This document shows positions 63,716 through 64,000 of a DNA stretch of 64,000 nt, piece by piece; within the stretch, counting starts at the first letter, position 1, and every line of letters starts with the position of its first letter. The translations under genes and the position numbers were made by a program. This DNA is from Azolla pinnata (Eukaryota; Streptophyta; Polypodiopsida; Salviniales; Salviniaceae). The stretch spans positions 48,546 to 112,545 of the forward strand of contig JBBBWG010033307.1 of NCBI GenBank assembly GCA_037176905.1, read 5' to 3'. The notes below the pieces were generated by a model. It made no database searches. It was given only the letters and a program-made list of their open reading frames with translations, and was not told the origin of the DNA.

Positions 63716-64000
63716 CTGGGTTATAGATCAAGTCAATCAAACAGTAATTTGTCATGATCATCATAAGCAGCAGCAATCTCTACTCTACGCGGGGCGGGGC
63801 TGTCGATCATGATAATACCACCCATGGCCGATCATTGGAAGACATTATAATGGTGGATCGGATCGATCTGTCAATCGGTTACGAGTCATGATCATATAAT
63901 CCGACTTCTAGTCTAATTCAGCAAGAACAGAACTGCAGCTTATAAGATCCACGAAGCGGGGCAGATCATGGGTATGACCTCTTTGGCGCAGATCATGGAC
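63716..64000. other. P450 intron or upstream sequence, no exon recognised
   Basis: The family requires upstream exons, but none of the three minus-strand frames here reads like P450 sequence. The segment is therefore probably part of a long intron that continues off the right edge. Confidence 0.4.

Overview
The window is nuclear DNA of a land plant. The genes are split by many short spliceosomal introns (GT-AG, with two apparent GC-AG). The gene set is plant-specific: remorin, one-helix protein OHP2, PLS-class PPR, 3-ketoacyl-CoA synthase, AIR12-type DOMON protein and a CYP90-like P450. Telo-box and simple-repeat-rich 5' regions are common. The 'MYGKCG' style of the PPR protein and the compact gene spacing recall a non-seed vascular plant such as a lycophyte, but this is only an impression from family resemblance. 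Eleven protein genes are supported. No rRNA, tRNA or CRISPR array was seen.

Layout. 1-2.0 kb: 5' part of a long remorin gene (minus), running off the left edge. 2.8-3.15 kb: tetranucleotide satellite. 4.17-4.62 kb: a MITE with long inverted ends. 5.67-8.45 kb: D-aminoacyl-tRNA deacylase (plus, 7 exons, a 100-N gap in intron 3). 9.5-10.8 kb: AIR12-like DOMON protein (minus) with a large Asn-Gly-Gln repeat inside the domain. 12.3-15.45 kb: OHP2 (minus, 2 exons), with a 9-bp minisatellite upstream. 16.6-16.8 kb: ATCG-rich minisatellite. 18.35-19.09 kb: a 368-bp tandem duplication just beyond the end of a truncated PLS PPR gene (19.1-20.8 kb, minus). 22.5-30.6 kb: the 29-exon UPF1 RNA helicase gene (minus).

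31-40 kb has no recognised gene. It holds two local tandem-repeat arrays (about 200-bp and 184-bp units) flanked by short telo-box/TCCGGAC modules. 40.1-44.6 kb: isobutyryl-CoA-dehydrogenase-like gene (minus). 45.9-49.6 kb: plant alpha/beta hydrolase gene (plus), divergent from the dehydrogenase. 51.1-53.2 kb: complex I subunit NDUFB8-like (minus). 55.3-55.6 kb: CAA/CAG repeat. 56.4-58.0 kb: intronless, GC-rich KCS (plus). 60.8-63.7 kb: 3' part of a CYP90-like P450 (minus), whose upstream exons lie outside the window.

The genes do not form one pathway. They are independent housekeeping genes (RNA surveillance, translation proofreading, mitochondrial respiration and branched-chain catabolism, photosystem assembly) mixed with surface-lipid, membrane-scaffold and hormone-type oxidation functions. 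The most distinctive features of the window are repeat-driven: a five-copy MITE family, several young tandem duplications, microsatellites next to start codons, and low-complexity insertions inside otherwise conserved protein domains.
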